DNA of 64,000 nt from Nakamurella multipartita DSM 44233 (GTDB lineage: Bacteria > Actinomycetota > Actinomycetes > Mycobacteriales > Nakamurellaceae): contig NC_013235.1 in NCBI RefSeq assembly GCF_000024365.1, positions 4,340,001 to 4,404,000 of the forward strand, given 5' to 3'. Below the pieces are notes generated by a model. It searched no databases, was not told the origin of the DNA, and was given only the letters and a program-made list of their open reading frames with translations. Below, one piece after another: positions 48,153-57,061 of the stretch (position 1 is its first letter; the number at the start of each line of letters is the position of its first letter). The position numbers and the translations under genes are program-made.

Positions 48153-49127
48153 CGCCGAGCAGGACGCCCGTTCGATCAGGCGCACCGGGACGACGGTGCG
48201 CCGCCGGTAGCGCCGGTCGGGGGCGTCGAGCCGGTCGAAGATTCGTTCGGCGGCCAGTCGACCGAGCCGGTAGGGGTCCTGGTCGATCACCGAGACCGCG
48301 GGCGTCACCACGTCGGCCATCGGGAAGTCGCCGAACCCGACCAGGGCGAACTCGTGCGGCCGCAACGCCGGCAACAGCGCCATCGTGCAGCGGGCGTTGG
48401 AGGAGAAGACGGCGGTCGGCGGCTCCGGCAGGTCGCGCAACGCCGCCAGGGCATCGCGAGCCCCCGGACGGTCGCCCACCCCCAGGATCACCAGCTCCGG
48501 GCTCTCGGGCAGACCGGCCCGCTCCAGCGCGGCCCGGTACCCGGCCAGCCGCCCGGCCGCGGTGCGCAGGATCGGCTGCTCCCCCAGGAACGCAATCCGC
48601 CGGTGCCCGTGCTCGATCAGATGGGTGGTCGCCGCATCCGCGCCGCCCTCGTCGTCCTCGGTGAAGGAATCCGCGGCCAACTTGGCCGGTTGCCGGTCCA
48701 CGAACACCACCGGCAGGCGGGTGGACCACACCGACAGGTACGACTGGTCGGCCGTGATCGGCGCCAGCACCAGCCCGCTCAACCCGCGCTTGAGCAGCCC
48801 CTCGACCATCGGCTTCTCCAGCTCCGGGTCCACCCCCAGGCTGGTCACCAACGTGAACATGCCCCGCTCGAAGGCCAGCGACTGGATCGAGTGGGTGATC
48901 GACGCGAAGAACGGATCGACGATGTCCGGCACGGCAATGCCGATCACCGGCGCGCGGCCGGCCCGCAACGTGGACGGCAGGTCGTTGGGTACGTAGCTCA
49001 GCTCCCGCAGCGCGGCCTGCACCCGTTCCCGCGTGTCCGGCAGCACATGCGGATCGTCATTGAACACCCGGGAAACCGTCTTGACGCTGACTCCCGCGCG
49101 CGCGGCAACCTCCCGCATCGTGCTCAT
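48138..49127 (-). CDS. LacI family transcriptional regulator
   Basis: This 329-residue LacI regulator has the headpiece MREVAARAGVSVKTVSRVFN and the core IGIAVPDIVDPFFASITHSI to VGFGDFPMADVVTPAVSVID. It is a paralogue of the regulator at 34.7 kb with one recognition-helix difference (V instead of A before KTVSR). It is convergent with the aldolase gene and is the last gene of the island. No type-I or type-II operator is seen in front of it. It may bind either operator class. Confidence 0.93.
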   Translation of the reverse strand: MSTMREVAARAGVSVKTVSRVFNDDPHVLPDTRERVQAALRELSYVPNDLPSTLRAGRAPVIGIAVPDIVDPFFASITHSIQSLAFERGMFTLVTSLGVDPELEKPMVEGLLKRGLSGLVLAPITADQSYLSVWSTRLPVVFVDRQPAKLAADSFTEDDEGGADAATTHLIEHGHRRIAFLGEQPILRTAAGRLAGYRAALERAGLPESPELVILGVGDRPGARDALAALRDLPEPPTAVFSSNARCTMALLPALRPHEFALVGFGDFPMADVVTPAVSVIDQDPYRLGRLAAERIFDRLDAPDRRYRRRTVVPVRLIERASCSAAPAG

Positions 49128-49216
49128 CGTGTTCGTCCTTCACCGCGGTGGTCGGGCCGGTGGGCAAGCCCGGGTGACCGGCCGGGGCCCCCGGAGGGTA
49201 CCCCGGCCGCCAACCG

Positions 49217-52183
49217 TCAGCTGCAGCCGCTGGTGGAGCCGCACCCCTCGCACAGGTAGCACGCTCCGGACGGGCGCATCTTGGTCCCGCAGGTGAAGCA
49301 CAGCGGGGCATCGGCCGACTTACCGATCACCAGCTCCAGCAGCTCGGTGGACGAGCCCGCCTTGCCGGCATCCCGCGCACCGGCCGGAACCGCGCTCGGG
49401 GCACCGCTTTCCACCGCCGGCCGGACCACCGGGGTGGCGTCGACCGTGGTGCGCAGGTTCTCCACCAGGCCGTCGTCGGCGTCGTCGACCCCGGTCGGGG
49501 CCGGGCTCTCCGACCCGTAGTTGGTGGCGACCTGGGCCCGGCGCTCCTCGGCGGAGAAGATGCCCAGCTCGGCCCGGGACTCGACCGGCAGATAATCCAG
49601 CGCGATGCGACGGAACAGGTAGTCCATCACCGAGGTGGCGATCCGCACGTCCGGGTCATCGGTCATGCCGGCCGGCTCGAAGCGCAGGTTGGTGAACTTG
49701 GCGACGTAGGACTCCAGCGGAATGCCGTACTGCAGACCGACCGACACCGCGATGGAGAACGCGTCCATCACACCGGCCAGGGTGGAACCCTGCTTGCCCA
49801 GCTTGATGAACACCTCACCCAGGCCGTCGTCCGGGTAGGAACCGGTGGTCAGGTAGCCCTCGGCACCGCCCACGGTGAACGACACCGTCTGCGACGGACG
49901 CTTCTTGGGCAACCGCCGGCGCACGGGGCCGGTGACGACGGGCGCGGCCGGCGCGGCCGTCACCTCGGCCGCGGCACCGACCGAGGCGTCGGCGGACTTC
50001 TCGCCGTGGTTCTTGTTCGAGGCCGACAGCGGCTGGCCGACCTTGCAGTTGTCCCGGTAGATCGCCAGCGCCTTGAGGCCCATCTTCCAGCCCTGCTGGT
50101 AGATCTCGGCGACGTCGGCCACCGTGGCGTGCTCGGGCATGTTGACGGTCTTGGAGATCGCGCCGGAGATGAACGGCTGCACCGCCGCCATCATCCGCAC
50201 GTGCCCCATCGGAGCGATGGACCGCTCCCCCATCGCGCAGTCGAACACGCTGTAGTGCTCGCGCCGCAGGCCGGGGGCATCGACCACGTGGCCGTGCTCG
50301 GCGATGTACTCGACGATCGCCTCGATCGACTCGGCCTGGTAGCCCAGTGACTTGAGCGCCCCCGGCACGGTCTGGTTGACGATCTGCATGGAGCCACCGC
50401 CGACCAGCTTCTTGAACTTCACCAGCGCCAGATCGGGCTCGATGCCGGTGGTGTCGCAATCCATCATCAGACCGATGGTGCCGGTCGGGGCGAGCACGCT
50501 GGCCTGCGCGTTGCGGTAGCCGTTGCGCTCACCGATGGCCACCGTGTCCTGCCAGACGGTGGTGGCCAGCTTGAGCACCGCACCGTCGTTGCCGCCGATG
50601 GAGCGGACGTAGTCGTTGGCCGCGGCGTGCTTGCGGATGACCCGCTTGTGCGCGTCGGCGTTGCGGGCGTAGCCCTCGTACGGTCCGACGACGCCGGCCA
50701 GCTCGGCCGAACGCCGGTAGGCGACACCGGTCATCAGCGAGGTGATGGCGGCGGCCAGCGAGCGGCCACCCTCGGAGTCATAGGCGTGCCCGGTGGCCAT
50801 CAGCAGCGCACCCAGGTTCGCGTAGCCGATGCCCAGCTGCCGGTAGGCGCGGGTGGTCTCGGCGATCGGCTGGGTCGGGAAGTCGGCGAAGCAGATGGAG
50901 ATGTCCATCGCGGTGATGACGAATTCCACGGCCCGCGCGAAGGTCGGCGCGTCGAACGTGCCGTCCTCGGACAGGAACTTCATCAGGTTCAGCGAGGCCA
51001 GGTTGCACGAGGAGTTGTCCAGGTGCATGTACTCGCTGCACGGGTTGGACGCGCTGATCCGACCCGACTCGGGGCTGGTGTGCCAGTCGTTGATCGTGTC
51101 GTCGTACTGGATGCCGGGGTCGGCGCACTCCCACGCGGCCTGCGTGATCTTGCCGAAAAGCTCACGGGCGTCGACGGTCTCGATGACCTCGCCGGTCTGC
51201 CGGGCACGCAGCCCGAAGCTCGCGCCCTCGTCGGTGTCGGCATCGACGGCGCGCATGAACTCGTCGGAGACGCGCACCGAGTTGTTCGCGTTCTGGTACT
51301 GCACGGAGATGATGTCGTCGCCGCCCAGGTCCATGTCGAAGCCGGCGTCGCGCAGCACGCGGATCTTGTGCTCCTCGCGCGCCTTGGTCTCGACGAACTC
51401 GGCGATGTCCGGGTGGTCGACGTCCAGCACGACCATCTTGGCCGCCCGGCGGGTGGCGCCACCGGACTTGATGGTGCCGGCCGAGGCGTCCGCACCGCGC
51501 ATGAACGAGACCGGCCCGGAGGCGGTGCCGCCGGAGGACAGCAGCTCCTTGGACGAGCGGATCCGGGACAGGTTGAGCCCGGCGCCGGAGCCGCCCTTGA
51601 AGATCAGCCCCTCTTCCCGGTACCAGTTCAGGATCGAGTCCATGGTGTCGTCCACGGACAGGATGAAGCAGGCCGAGACCTGCTGCGGGGACTTGGTGCC
51701 CACGTTGAACCAGACCGGCGAGTTGAACGCGAACACCTGGTGCAGCAGCATCCAGGTCAGCTCGTGCTCGAAGATCTCGGTGTCCTGCTCGGTGGCGAAG
51801 TAGCCGTGCTCGACGCCGGCGGCGGTGTAGGTGGACACCACGCGGTCGATGAGCTGGCGCAGGCTGGACTCACGGGTGGGCCCGCCGACCGCGCCGCGGA
51901 AGTACTTGCTGGTGACGATGTTCGTCGCGTTGACCGACCAGAAGTCGGGGAACTCCACGCCGCGCTGCTCGAAGTTGACGGTGCCGTCCCGCCAGTTGGT
52001 CATCACGACGTCGCGACGCTGCCAGCTCACCTCGTCGTACGGGTGCACGCCGGCGGTGGTGAACAGCCGCTGCAGCGTGAGGCCCTGCGTTCCCCCGTTG
52101 GTCGCGGCGGCCTTGCTCTTGCGAGCCTTGGCCGACCCGTTCGAGCCGTTCGCCGAACCTGGTACTCCGATGGTCTCGGTCAT
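49217..52183 (-). CDS. nrdJ: Adenosylcobalamin-dependent (class II) ribonucleotide reductase
   Basis: This 988-residue NrdJ reduces ribonucleotides to deoxyribonucleotides with a B12-derived radical. Visible features are FNSPVWFNVGT, the disulfide Cys in QVSACFILSVDDT, the KGGSGAGLNLSRIRSS segment, the catalytic NPCSEYMHLDNSSCNLASL (N-x-C-x-E), and PTGTIGLMMDCDTTGIEPD. The C-terminus is a zinc-ribbon-like CFTCGTKMRPSGACYLCEGC tail. The first 45 residues are low complexity (Gly/Ser/Ala/Lys). ATG 52183 (MTETIGVPGS) has GGAAGG upstream. It follows nrdR by 123 bp. No cobalamin riboswitch is recognisable in that short gap. Confidence 0.97.
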   Translation of the reverse strand: MTETIGVPGSANGSNGSAKARKSKAAATNGGTQGLTLQRLFTTAGVHPYDEVSWQRRDVVMTNWRDGTVNFEQRGVEFPDFWSVNATNIVTSKYFRGAVGGPTRESSLRQLIDRVVSTYTAAGVEHGYFATEQDTEIFEHELTWMLLHQVFAFNSPVWFNVGTKSPQQVSACFILSVDDTMDSILNWYREEGLIFKGGSGAGLNLSRIRSSKELLSSGGTASGPVSFMRGADASAGTIKSGGATRRAAKMVVLDVDHPDIAEFVETKAREEHKIRVLRDAGFDMDLGGDDIISVQYQNANNSVRVSDEFMRAVDADTDEGASFGLRARQTGEVIETVDARELFGKITQAAWECADPGIQYDDTINDWHTSPESGRISASNPCSEYMHLDNSSCNLASLNLMKFLSEDGTFDAPTFARAVEFVITAMDISICFADFPTQPIAETTRAYRQLGIGYANLGALLMATGHAYDSEGGRSLAAAITSLMTGVAYRRSAELAGVVGPYEGYARNADAHKRVIRKHAAANDYVRSIGGNDGAVLKLATTVWQDTVAIGERNGYRNAQASVLAPTGTIGLMMDCDTTGIEPDLALVKFKKLVGGGSMQIVNQTVPGALKSLGYQAESIEAIVEYIAEHGHVVDAPGLRREHYSVFDCAMGERSIAPMGHVRMMAAVQPFISGAISKTVNMPEHATVADVAEIYQQGWKMGLKALAIYRDNCKVGQPLSASNKNHGEKSADASVGAAAEVTAAPAAPVVTGPVRRRLPKKRPSQTVSFTVGGAEGYLTTGSYPDDGLGEVFIKLGKQGSTLAGVMDAFSIAVSVGLQYGIPLESYVAKFTNLRFEPAGMTDDPDVRIATSVMDYLFRRIALDYLPVESRAELGIFSAEERRAQVATNYGSESPAPTGVDDADDGLVENLRTTVDATPVVRPAVESGAPSAVPAGARDAGKAGSSTELLELVIGKSADAPLCFTCGTKMRPSGACYLCEGCGSTSGCS

Positions 52184-52306
52184 GCGCTTCCTTCCCCTGA
52201 AAAGCATCCGTCTGAAGCAAATCTGCTGAGCGATCCACACCGAGGTGAGCCGCTGTCGAACCGAAGTGGGTCGGGCCCGTGACCCCGTGGCGGGGCCGGG
52301 CGCGGT

Positions 52307-52843
52307 CTAGGTGATGGGGACCGGCGGTGACCGGTCGGACGTCGGTGCGGTGCCACCGCCGGCGGCATCGGCCCCGGCGTCGGGAGCGATGGTGCCCGCA
52401 TCCTGCTCGCGCATGCTCCTGATCTCGGCGGCGAAGTCGTCGGCCGAGGTGAACGACCGGTAGACCGAGGCGAACCGCAGGTAGGCCACCTCGTCCAGGT
52501 CGCGCAACGGTCCCAGGATGGCCAGTCCGACGTCCTGGCTCGGTAACTCGGCCTGGCCGGATCCGCGCACCGTCTCCTCCACCCGCTGGGCCAGCTGCGC
52601 GATCGCGTCCGGGTCGACCGGCCGGCCCTGGCAGGCCCGGGTGACCCCGGCGATGACCTTGCTGCGGCTGAACGGCTCGGTGACGCCACTGCGCTTGACC
52701 ACCGACAGCAGCGCGCCTTCCAGCGTGCTGAACCGGCGCCCGCACTCCGGACACGAGCGCCGCCGACGGATGGCTTGTCCGTCGTCGACCTCGCGGGAGT
52801 CGATCACCCGCGAATCGGGATGGCGACAGAAGGGACAGCGCAC
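52307..52843 (-). CDS. nrdR: Transcriptional repressor NrdR
   Basis: NrdR is the nucleotide-sensing repressor of ribonucleotide reductase genes. The N-terminal zinc ribbon is [18 protein letters not shown] with [12 protein letters not shown]. An ATP-cone follows ([40 protein letters not shown]). The 178-residue form from GTG 52843 (MRCPFC) matches the family start; the frame is open upstream without homology. The last 30 residues are Ala/Gly/Pro-rich and variable. It is in an operon with nrdJ and has candidate NrdR boxes upstream. Confidence 0.96.
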   Translation of the reverse strand: MRCPFCRHPDSRVIDSREVDDGQAIRRRRSCPECGRRFSTLEGALLSVVKRSGVTEPFSRSKVIAGVTRACQGRPVDPDAIAQLAQRVEETVRGSGQAELPSQDVGLAILGPLRDLDEVAYLRFASVYRSFTSADDFAAEIRSMREQDAGTIAPDAGADAAGGGTAPTSDRSPPVPIT

Positions 52844-53019
52844 GACGGCAACCTTCCCTTCTGTGTCAGATCGATTTGTCCCCAACCGGCGTCCGGGCTG
52901 TGGATCGCTCGTGTGGATGACCGGCTGGTGGATCGCTGTCGGACTGGCTCTGTGGATCGGCATGTGCACCACCGGTGGGCAACCGGCCATTCCTGTGGAC
53001 AACTGCCCGATCGAGGTGG

Positions 53020-53065
53020 CACAACCTGTTGATATCTTACATCCGTGTAAGTACTAGATGTAGGG
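53020..53065 (-). promoter_or_regulatory. Candidate pair of NrdR boxes
   Basis: CACAACCTGTTGAT (53020-53033) and, on the minus strand, CCCTACATCTAGTA (53065-53052) resemble actinobacterial NrdR boxes (CAC-WACAT-TWGTG-like). Their centres are 32 bp apart, the usual three-turn spacing for NrdR box pairs. They lie about 180-220 bp upstream of nrdR, which would give autoregulation of nrdRJ. Confidence 0.55.
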
Positions 53066-53152
53066 GTAGACGGTAGATCCGAGCGGATCGAAGCGCAAGC
53101 CGCCCCCGGCGTGTCGGATCACGAACTCCTGGTGTCCCCACTGATTGGGCAC

Positions 53153-53176
53153 CGGCCGTTGACTGCCCAACGGCCG
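53153..53176 (-). terminator. Hairpin terminator after the LysM gene
   Basis: CGGCCGTT (53153-53160) pairs perfectly with AACGGCCG (53169-53176) across an 8-nt loop, 6 bp past the LysM gene stop. Confidence 0.65.
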
Positions 53177-53181
53177 CGCGA

Positions 53182-53895
53182 TCACCCCGCCGGGGCCGGC
53201 ACGCGGAGCACCTCGCCGACCCGTACCAGGTCACCGGACAGATCGTTGAGCCCCCGGATGTCCTCGATGACCGCCCGTGGATCCCGATCCGGGGAGGTCG
53301 TGCTGGCGATGGACCACAGCGTGTCCCCGGGCCGAACGGTGACCTCGACCAGTTCGGTCCCGCCGCCGCCGAGCGCCCCGGCCAGTAGCCGCCCGGCCAG
53401 CAGGACCATCGTGGCCGCGACCAGCACGGTCAGGCTGAGCCGGCCCCAGCGACCGATGTTCCCGGCCGGGCCGGCCGTCCGCACCGGGCCGACCGCCTCG
53501 GCGACCCGGCGCACGGTCGCGACCGGTCGAGGCCCCTGGGCCGGCCCGAGCCCGACGCCCGCCGGGCCGACCGGGACGACGCGCCCGTGCCGCCGGAGCC
53601 GACGCCGGGACAGCTCACGCTCGCGCGCGGCCCGCGCCGAGGCGGTCCGCCGGGGCCGACGACGCCGCACCGCCGGCCCGCCGTCCTTGCCCCGGTCGTC
53701 CACGCCCGGACCGCTGGGTTGGGCGCCGGGGACGGCGACGGGGGCCTCGGACCGACCGTCCGACCCGGCGCCGACGGAAAGGGACCCGCCGGCCGGACCG
53801 ACCGGGACTGCCGGAGCCAGCCAGCCGGTCGGGTCGACCTGCGGAAGCCGCCACGAGCGTTCGTCGACATCGTCGTGAAGAAGCTGCGTTCTCAT
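53182..53895 (-). CDS. LysM membrane protein, SOS division-inhibitor-like
   Basis: This 237-residue bitopic protein has a long Arg/Pro/Gly-rich cytoplasmic N-terminus (about 130 residues), one membrane helix (LSLTVLVAATMVLLAGRLLA) and a C-terminal extracytoplasmic LysM domain (VEVTVRPGDTLWSIASTTSP to GEVLRVPAPA). It lies between nrdR and lexA and is divergent from lexA. That is the conserved slot of mycobacterial Rv2719c, corynebacterial divS and, functionally, Bacillus yneA, which stop division during SOS. An SOS-like box 77 bp upstream fits. Its start is ATG 53895 (GTG 53901 possible). Confidence 0.85.
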   Translation of the reverse strand: MRTQLLHDDVDERSWRLPQVDPTGWLAPAVPVGPAGGSLSVGAGSDGRSEAPVAVPGAQPSGPGVDDRGKDGGPAVRRRRPRRTASARAARERELSRRRLRRHGRVVPVGPAGVGLGPAQGPRPVATVRRVAEAVGPVRTAGPAGNIGRWGRLSLTVLVAATMVLLAGRLLAGALGGGGTELVEVTVRPGDTLWSIASTTSPDRDPRAVIEDIRGLNDLSGDLVRVGEVLRVPAPAG

Positions 53896-54173
53896 TGCCA
53901 CACCTGACCGATCCGCCGGACCAGAGGGGCCCGATCTGTCATCCGCCTGGCGTTCGAACCCCGATCGGCGCTCGAACGGACGTTCTATCGAACGTCTGCA
54001 CGAGTTGTACCTCAGGGGTCTGACAGTGGGAAGATCTATCGGCGTGTTGATCGAACGGGTGTTTGAATTGTGACCAGGTGAACCCTAGGCTGGCCTGGAC
54101 CGATCGGCGCGAGCGGGCGTCAGGTCTCATCAGTTCAGGCCGATTCAAGCCAGGTTCAGGAAGGCGCCGCATC
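53896..54173. promoter_or_regulatory. lexA / LysM divergent control region with two SOS boxes
   Basis: Box A, TCGAACGGACGTTCTA (53972-53987), and box B, TCGAACGGGTGTTTGA (54051-54066), each match TCGAAC-N4-GTTCGA at 11 of 12 positions. Box A is nearer the LysM gene and box B nearer lexA, so LexA probably represses both and itself. An extra GTTC-N4-GAAC dyad at 53982-53993 has the wrong half-site order for LexA. Confidence 0.85.
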
Positions 54174-54932
54174 ATGACCGACGACGAGCAGGCAATCCCC
54201 ACCGATGCGGATCCCGAGGTGCTCGCCGACGAGGCTGTCCCGGCCGACGGGGCGTCGGCGGGTGCCGAGGTCGTCGACTTCCCGGACGCGCCGGCCAAGC
54301 CCGGCCGGGTCCTGACGATGCGCCAGCACAAGATCCTGCAGGTCATCCGTGACTCGGTGGAGCGTCGCGGCTACCCGCCCAGCGTCCGTGAGATCGGGGA
54401 CGCGGCCGGGCTCAAGTCGCCGTCGTCGGTCGCCCATCAGCTCAAGGTGCTGGAGAAGCGGGGGCTGTTGCGGCGGGACCCCAACCGGCCGCGCGCGGTC
54501 GACATCCGCCCGTTGGACGATGCGATGCCGGACACCGAGGCGACCCACCCGCTGCCCAGCCCGAGCTACGTGCCCGTCGTCGGCCGGATCGCGGCCGGTG
54601 GGCCCATCCTGGCCGAGCAGGCGATCGAAGACGTCTTCCCGCTACCCAAGGAGATCGTCGGCGAGGGCACGCTGTTCCTGCTCAAGGTTGTCGGCGATTC
54701 GATGATCGACGCCGCGATCACCGACGGCGACTGGGTCGTGGTCCGTCAGCAGCCGGTCGCCGACAACGGTGACATCGTGGCCGCGATGATCGACGGCGAG
54801 GCCACCGTCAAGACGTTCAAGCGCAAGGACGGGCACGTGTGGTTGATGCCGCACAACGCTGCCTACGAGCCGATTCCCGGTGACGAGGCCGTGGTCCTGG
54901 GTCGCGTCGTCACCGTGCTGCGCAAGCTCTGA
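54174..54932 (+). CDS. lexA: SOS repressor LexA
   Basis: This 252-residue LexA has an acidic N-terminal extension of about 45 residues. A winged helix follows ([40 protein letters not shown]), then the S24 peptidase domain. Self-cleavage is expected at the Ala-Gly of GRIAAGGP. The catalytic serine is in [11 protein letters not shown] and the lysine in ATVKTFKRK. RecA-stimulated cleavage derepresses the SOS genes, here probably including the LysM gene and the HEPN/GNAT pair. ATG 54174 has AGGAAGG upstream. Confidence 0.97.
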   Translation: MTDDEQAIPTDADPEVLADEAVPADGASAGAEVVDFPDAPAKPGRVLTMRQHKILQVIRDSVERRGYPPSVREIGDAAGLKSPSSVAHQLKVLEKRGLLRRDPNRPRAVDIRPLDDAMPDTEATHPLPSPSYVPVVGRIAAGGPILAEQAIEDVFPLPKEIVGEGTLFLLKVVGDSMIDAAITDGDWVVVRQQPVADNGDIVAAMIDGEATVKTFKRKDGHVWLMPHNAAYEPIPGDEAVVLGRVVTVLRKL

Positions 54933-54969
54933 CCGACCCGCTCTGGCTCAGCCGCTCAGTGCAGGCCGC

Positions 54970-55281
54970 TCAGGGCCGCCGCTCGTCCACCGGAACCGGA
55001 TTGACCACCGGGACCACCGGGGTGACGGGCGGCGGCGGGGTCGCCGCCAGCGGGGTCTGGCCGACGATCTGCGCGGTCGGCGTGGGCTGGGCCGCCGTCA
55101 GGTCGGTCTCCGTGGCGGCTCGCTTGGCCTGTTCGTCGTCGTGCATCGCGCCGACCTCGGACTTCAGAATCCGCAAGGACCGGCCCACGCTCCGGGCCGC
55201 GTCGGGCAGGCGCTTGGCGCCGAACAGCACAATGAAGACGGCAATGATGATCAACCAATGCCACCAGGACAGGCCGCCCAT
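54970..55281 (-). CDS. TatA/E family twin-arginine translocase subunit
   Basis: This 103-residue protein has one N-terminal membrane helix ([20 protein letters not shown]) leading into the conserved [20 protein letters not shown] amphipathic helix. A Pro/Val/Thr-rich tail ([17 protein letters not shown]) follows. It fits TatA rather than TatB in length and motif. It stands alone, without tatC or tatB, which lie elsewhere. It is convergent with lexA. Confidence 0.9.
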   Translation of the reverse strand: MGGLSWWHWLIIIAVFIVLFGAKRLPDAARSVGRSLRILKSEVGAMHDDEQAKRAATETDLTAAQPTPTAQIVGQTPLAATPPPPVTPVVPVVNPVPVDERRP

Positions 55282-55503
55282 ATCGAATGCCTCCTCGTTG
55301 TCGCGACCGGACGTCGCGGTGACCGCCCCAGCATTCCTCCTGGGACGGGCGGATAGATCGGAATCGCTAGTACTTCGTGGCCACGACCCCCACCGATTGC
55401 CCGACCGTGGCCCGGCAACGGGGAATCCCGCCCACGCTCAGGTTACCCGCGCCGCCACCCGCAGCCGGCGCGCGCCGTCCATCCGCGGCCGAATCGCCGG
55501 CGA

Positions 55504-56967
55504 TCAGCCGGCCGCCGCGAACGGCGCCAACACACCGGCCAGGTCCGGGTAGACCCGCGCCTGCAGCAGCGTGCCGTCCGGGGTGTGTTCCTCGCCCAGC
55601 ACCGTGCCCTCGGAGTGCACCCGGGACACCAACGCGCCCTCGCTGAACGGCATCAGCACGTTGACCGCGACGGCCGGATCGGGCAGCGCGGCGGCGATCC
55701 GATCCCGCAGCTCGTCGATCCCGGCCCCGGTCCGGGCCGAGACGAACACCGCACCGGGCAGCACGTGCCGCAGCCGGGTCAGCGTCATCTCGTCGGCGGC
55801 GTCGATCTTGTTCACCACGATGATCTCGGCCACCGATAGGGCGTCGATCTCGCCGAGCACCTCGCGCACCGCGGAGACCTGGGCCTCCGGGTTCTCGTCG
55901 GAGCCGTCCACCACGTGCAGCAGCAGGTCGGCGTCGCCGATCTCCTCCAGCGTGGAGCGGAACGACTCGACCAGCTGGTGCGGCAGGTGCCGCACGAAGC
56001 CGACCGTGTCGGTCAGCGTGTAGACGCGGCCGTCGGTGGTCCGGGACCGGCGGGTGGTCGGATCCAGGGTGGCGAACAGCGCGTCCTCGACCAGCACCCC
56101 GGCGTCGGTGAGCCGGTTCAGCAACGAGGACTTGCCGGCGTTGGTGTAGCCCGCGATGGAGACCGCCGGCACCGCGTTGGCCCGTCGCTGGGACCGTTTG
56201 GTGTCCCGGACCCGGCGCATGTCCTTCAGATCCGAACGCAACTGGGAGATCCGCCGGTGGATCCGTCGACGGTCGATCTCCAGCTTGGTCTCGCCGGGAC
56301 CGCGGGAGCCGATGCCGGCGCCGGCGGCCACTCGACCACCCCGTTGCCGGGACAGCACGCTACCCCACCCCCGCAGTCGCGGGACCAGGTAGTTCAGCTG
56401 GGCCAGTTCCACCTGGGCCTTGCCCTCCCGGGACCGGGCGTGCTGGGCGAAGATGTCCAGGATCAGCGCGGTCCGGTCGACGACCTTGACCCGCAGCTTC
56501 TCCTCCAGGTTGCGCAACTGGCTGGGCGTGAGCTCGCCGTCGCAGATCACCGTGTCGGCGCCGGTGACCTCGACGATCTCCTTGAGTTCGGTGACCTTGC
56601 CGGAGCCGACGTAGGTGGCGCTGTCGGGATGGCTGCGTCGCTGCATGACGGCCTCGAGGACGACCGAGCCGGCGGTCTCGGCCAGCCGAGCCAGCTCGGC
56701 CATCGACTCCTCGGCCGCGACCGCGGTCGAGGCCGCGCCGGCCCAGACGCCGACCAGCACGACCCGTTCCAGCTGAAGCTTTCGGTATTCGACTTCGGTG
56801 ATGTCGGTGAGTTCGGTGGACAGACCGGCCACGCGCCGTAGCGCGGCGCGGTCGGCCAGGTCCCGGTCGCCCTGGGTGTGTTCCAGGTCGTCGAACTCGA
56901 TCGGCTCGTCCCGCAGCCGGATGGGCGCGCCGCCGTCACCGTCGTGGTGAGTGGGCTGGATTCGCAC
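55504..56967 (-). CDS. hflX: Ribosome-associated GTPase HflX
   Basis: This 487-residue GTPase binds the large ribosomal subunit and splits stalled ribosomes. The N-domain has [20 protein letters not shown] and the loop [19 protein letters not shown]. The GTPase domain has G1 [20 protein letters not shown]2/G3 DPTTRRSR and [19 protein letters not shown]4 VVNKIDAAD and G5 VSARTG. GTG 56967 has a GAGGG site 7 nt upstream; ATG 56991 lacks one. It lies in the conserved hflX-dapF-miaA order. Confidence 0.95.
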   Translation of the reverse strand: MRIQPTHHDGDGGAPIRLRDEPIEFDDLEHTQGDRDLADRAALRRVAGLSTELTDITEVEYRKLQLERVVLVGVWAGAASTAVAAEESMAELARLAETAGSVVLEAVMQRRSHPDSATYVGSGKVTELKEIVEVTGADTVICDGELTPSQLRNLEEKLRVKVVDRTALILDIFAQHARSREGKAQVELAQLNYLVPRLRGWGSVLSRQRGGRVAAGAGIGSRGPGETKLEIDRRRIHRRISQLRSDLKDMRRVRDTKRSQRRANAVPAVSIAGYTNAGKSSLLNRLTDAGVLVEDALFATLDPTTRRSRTTDGRVYTLTDTVGFVRHLPHQLVESFRSTLEEIGDADLLLHVVDGSDENPEAQVSAVREVLGEIDALSVAEIIVVNKIDAADEMTLTRLRHVLPGAVFVSARTGAGIDELRDRIAAALPDPAVAVNVLMPFSEGALVSRVHSEGTVLGEEHTPDGTLLQARVYPDLAGVLAPFAAAG

Positions 56968-57061
56968 AGTTGGACCCTCTTTGTTCGTCATCAATGAATG
57001 CCAGGTCCAGCCTGCCATGCCGGCGGCCCGAATTTCCGGTCCTTTTCCGCAGGGCCGAATA

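Larger units (their letters stand above)
52844..53181. other. nrdR upstream / LysM gene downstream region
   Basis: This 338-bp region contains two candidate NrdR boxes and the LysM-gene terminator (listed separately). It also holds a perfect inverted repeat CTTACA-CGGA-TGTAAG on the minus strand (53036-53051) lying between the two boxes. No further gene is supported. Confidence 0.5.

Noticed and set aside
52184-52306. Possible cobalamin riboswitch before nrdJ
   Set aside because: The gap is only 123 bp inside the nrdRJ operon and no B12-box-like core was seen. Some inverted GC-rich segments exist but do not form the known fold by eye.
53950-53962. GTTCGAACCCC resembling a tRNA T-loop
   Set aside because: No acceptor stem, anticodon arm or D-arm can be drawn around it. 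It is part of the GAAC-rich lexA control region.
53980-53995. ACGTTC-N4-GAACGT dyad as a third SOS box
   Set aside because: The half-sites are in the order GTTC...GAAC, the reverse of the LexA arrangement. It probably arises from neighbouring half-sites.
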